DNA from: Sphingobacteriaceae bacterium DW12
Lineage (GTDB): Bacteria > Bacteroidota > Bacteroidia > Sphingobacteriales > Sphingobacteriaceae
DNA length: 64,000 nt
Reading direction: 5' to 3'
NCBI GenBank assembly: GCA_000783305.1
Contig: JROE01000004.1
Span: 124,001 to 188,000, forward strand
The notes below the pieces were generated by a model, which was given only the letters and a program-made list of their open reading frames with translations, did not search any database and was not told the origin of the DNA. Positions within the stretch are counted from its first letter, which is position 1; each line of letters begins with the position of its first letter. The translations under genes and the position numbers were made by a program. Shown piece after piece: positions 61,857 to 64,000 of the stretch.

Positions 61857-63299
61857 CTAATCAACAATCCGTCCGAGTAGTGTTGCCGATGTACAGGATT
61901 CACCCAATACATTAACATAGTCGCCAACTTTAAAGCGGTTATCTACTGGAAAGACGACCATAGCGTTCTGATCATTACGACCAGCGTAATCTTGATTGGA
62001 CCGTTTGGAATATCCTTCAATTAACACCTTATGTACTTTACCTACAAAATTCTGAATTCGGTAATGGCTGTGTTCACGTTGTTTACTGACTACTTCCGTC
62101 AATCGTCTTTTCTTCACTTCTTCAGGAATATCATCCTCGTATCGTTTAGCAGCTAACGTACCCGGTCTTTCAGAATATGCAAACATATATGCGTAGTCAT
62201 ACTTAACATAATCCATCATTGACAATGTCTCTTGATGCTCTTCCTCTGTCTCGGTACAGAACCCAGTAATGACGTCCGTCGAAATTCCACAGTTTGGCAA
62301 TATACGACGAATCGCATCCACCCGGTTGATATACCATGGTCTATCATAGGTTCTATTCATCAATTCCAACACCCTGGAATTGCCGGACTGTACAGGTAAG
62401 TGAATATATTTGCATATATTTTCATATCTAGCCATGGTATGCAACACCTCATCGGTAATATCCTTTGGATGAGAGGTTGAGAAACGGACACGTAAAAGTG
62501 GGCTCACATCAGCAACTTTAGCCAGTAATTGAGCAAAGTTGACAACCTCTCCAGCGAGCTCCCCCTCAGCTACAGGAGCCGTATATTTATAAGAATCGAC
62601 ATTTTGTCCCAGCAACGTTACTTCTCTATAGCCCGCATTAAATAGGTCGTGTGCTTCTTTAACAATAGAATCTACATCGCGACTACGTTCACGTCCTCTT
62701 GTAAAAGGGACTACGCAAAATGAGCACATATTATCACAGCCCCTCATGATTGAGATGAAGGCTGTTATTCCATTGGTATTTAACCGTACCGGGTTTATGT
62801 CCGCATATGTCTCCTCTCTTGACAGCAAGACGTTGACAGCCTTTGCCCCATCATCTACCTTCTCAATCAGGTTGGGGAGGTCTCTATAGGCATCCGGCCC
62901 TACGACGACATCCACCAATTTCTCTTCCTCTAGGAATTTGGATTTCAGACGCTCTGCCATACAGCCCAGTACTCCTACAATCATTCCTGGATTTTTGGAT
63001 TTTGCAAATTCAAACTCCTTTAGGCGATTACGTACTCGCGTCTCGGCATTCTCGCGAATAGAGCAGGTATTGATAAAAATTACGTCTGCTTCATTATAAT
63101 CCTTGGTTGTTTCAAAACCCTTGTCCAACAAAATAGAGGCAACGATTTCGCTGTCGGAAAAGTTCATCTGACAACCGTAACTTTCGATATAAAGTTTCCT
63201 TCCGTTACTATTGTCGGAAGTTTTTTCCAACTGTAGAGCCTCTCCCTGACGGGACTCATCGTGCTCTTTTGTGCTATGAGATAAATCTAACATTGTCAA
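61857..63299 (-). CDS. miaB: tRNA-2-methylthio-N6-dimethylallyladenosine synthase MiaB
   Basis: MiaB adds the 2-methylthio group to i6A37 of tRNAs reading UNN codons, using two iron-sulfur clusters. The 480-residue protein has the N-terminal cluster Cys in [13 protein letters not shown] near 38, [12 protein letters not shown] near 75 and [11 protein letters not shown] near 110. The radical-SAM motif is [18 protein letters not shown] near 184 (CxxxCxxC), and a TRAM domain lies at the end. It is the first gene of the reverse-strand block towards secG. Confidence 0.97.
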   Translation of the reverse strand: MTMLDLSHSTKEHDESRQGEALQLEKTSDNSNGRKLYIESYGCQMNFSDSEIVASILLDKGFETTKDYNEADVIFINTCSIRENAETRVRNRLKEFEFAKSKNPGMIVGVLGCMAERLKSKFLEEEKLVDVVVGPDAYRDLPNLIEKVDDGAKAVNVLLSREETYADINPVRLNTNGITAFISIMRGCDNMCSFCVVPFTRGRERSRDVDSIVKEAHDLFNAGYREVTLLGQNVDSYKYTAPVAEGELAGEVVNFAQLLAKVADVSPLLRVRFSTSHPKDITDEVLHTMARYENICKYIHLPVQSGNSRVLELMNRTYDRPWYINRVDAIRRILPNCGISTDVITGFCTETEEEHQETLSMMDYVKYDYAYMFAYSERPGTLAAKRYEDDIPEEVKKRRLTEVVSKQREHSHYRIQNFVGKVHKVLIEGYSKRSNQDYAGRNDQNAMVVFPVDNRFKVGDYVNVLGESCTSATLLGRIVD

Positions 63300-63456
63300 A
63301 ATTCAAAGAGTACAAAGTTAGGAATAATAATTAAGAAAATGTGACAGATTGGCAGGATAAACAAGTGTATAGACGAAATTTAACATTCGCAAGCAAAACA
63401 AATTTGATGGCTTCTAAGGGCCTTCCAGCTCATAAGCAAAATTACAGATAAAAAAG

Positions 63457-63490
63457 AAAGGGCATCGTCCTCGCGACCATGCCCTTTTTT
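63457..63490 (-). terminator. terminator after the OmpA-like gene
   Basis: AAAGGGCAT (63457-63465) pairs with ATGCCCTTT (63479-63487) around a GC-rich loop; on the reverse strand a T-rich tract follows. It ends the gene at 63510. Confidence 0.8.
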
Positions 63491-63509
63491 GTAAAAGTTT
63501 AAATGCTAT

Positions 63510-64000
63510 TTATTTAGTTGCATCAATAGCTTCTTGTTTCATTTTATCTCCAGCGACAATAACAATCTCTACACGACGATTTTCAGCACGTCCGGCATCT
63601 GTATCATTACTAGCGATAGGCTCTGAATAATTTTTTCCTTCTGTTTTAACACGCCCCCCATTCAAGCCTTGGGATACGGCATATGTCTTCACCGCAGCTG
63701 CCCTTGCATCGGACACCTTCTGATTTGCGGCTAAAGACCCGATATTATCTGTATGTCCAATTACCAAAATTTTAGTATCGGGCTCTTTGTTCAATGTCTC
63801 TACCAACTTTGCAATATTTGTCTTTGCTGAAGCTTTGAGGTCAGATTTGTTGAAGTCAAACAAAATACCTTCATCAAATTTGACGATAATCCCTTCATCG
63901 GATTTGATGACCTCGGCTCCTGCTACCGTATTTTCAATTTCAGCCGCCTGCTTGTCCATTTTCTTTCCAATCAAAGCTCCCGCCGCACCGCCTATTACAG
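63510..64000 (-). CDS. OmpA-family peptidoglycan-binding protein, cut by the window edge
   Basis: The reading frame stays open to the right edge of the window. At its N-terminal side it shows a glycine-zipper-like stretch (VIGGAAGALIGKKM), then an OmpA C-terminal domain: ILFDFNKSDLKASAKTNIAKL, VIGHTDNIGS with the conserved Asp, ARAAAVKTYAVSQGL and ENRRVEIVI with the Arg that binds diaminopimelate. This is the layout of YiaD-like lipoproteins or OmpA-family anchors. An internal TTG at 63974 is not likely to be the start. The signal peptide must lie outside the window. Confidence 0.88.
   Translation of the reverse strand, partial: VIGGAAGALIGKKMDKQAAEIENTVAGAEVIKSDEGIIVKFDEGILFDFNKSDLKASAKTNIAKLVETLNKEPDTKILVIGHTDNIGSLAANQKVSDARAAAVKTYAVSQGLNGGRVKTEGKNYSEPIASNDTDAGRAENRRVEIVIVAGDKMKQEAIDATK

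Noticed and set aside
1..64000. CRISPR arrays, insertion sequences, integrases, rRNA genes
   Set aside because: No regularly spaced repeats, transposase or integrase motifs or rRNA segments were seen; tRNA-Glu has an ordinary terminator and no attachment-site duplication beside it.

Overview
The window looks like a chromosomal segment of a Bacteroidota bacterium, most likely of the Sphingobacteriaceae (Sphingobacterium/Pedobacter type). The grounds are: -7 boxes of the form TAnnTTTG in front of many genes; a fused lpxC-fabZ; a PorX regulator; CarboxypepD_reg-type TonB receptors; FecI/FecR-type signalling; a YtxJ-type protein; and low-GC, AT-rich spacers. I saw no insertion sequence, prophage or CRISPR array.

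Region 1 (1-4331): the 3' end of an unknown gene, trmD, and a short trp operon (trpE, an AroQ/PchB-like chorismate mutase gene, trpG, trpC). A complete ribosome-mediated attenuator precedes trpE. It has a 20-codon leader peptide with three consecutive Trp codons, a terminator hairpin and a mutually exclusive antiterminator pairing. trpD, trpF, trpB and trpA are not in this window.

Region 2 (4332-14663): an apparent metal-uptake locus. An ECF sigma factor, a short FecR-like protein and a lipoprotein are followed by a TonB-dependent receptor, a DUF4374-type lipoprotein, a PepSY-type membrane protein and a second TonB-receptor-like barrel. The same 17-base AT-rich word lies upstream of the sigma gene and of the first receptor gene.

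Region 3 (14896-30234): dus, then the reverse-strand set amidohydrolase/acyP/flippase; a TPP riboswitch with its own terminator in front of a TonB receptor (probable thiamin uptake); dtd, a MazG-like protein and ggt; rmuC and a ureohydrolase-fold protein lacking some metal ligands; and an epimerase gene followed by an unusual HAD phosphatase / SerA-like / ACT fusion. A 5-formyl-THF cyclo-ligase gene closes the region.

Region 4 (30317-38516): a reverse-strand lipid A block (HD hydrolase, lpxD, lpxC-fabZ, lpxA, an ABC ATPase, efp), and divergently porX and tsaE.

Region 5 (38566-49587): sigma factor / membrane anti-sigma candidate / outer-membrane barrel; an orphan ABC ATPase behind a strong hairpin; tlpA-like and esterase genes; ald; a CapD/WbpM-type epimerase; a TPR protein; ribH; a 42-residue lipoprotein; a secreted protein of unknown function; and ytxJ.

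Region 6 (49591-64000): a GH20 hexosaminidase, tRNA-Glu(UUC), an MtfA-like peptidase, a GYF/CD225 + DUF2752 + hybrid histidine kinase set, groES-groEL, and the reverse-strand block miaB, sigma-54 activator, lptE, TPR gene, secG. An OmpA-family gene runs off the right edge.

Where the annotated start differs from the longest possible frame, the reason is given in the entry. All family assignments come from motif recognition by eye; no database search was run.
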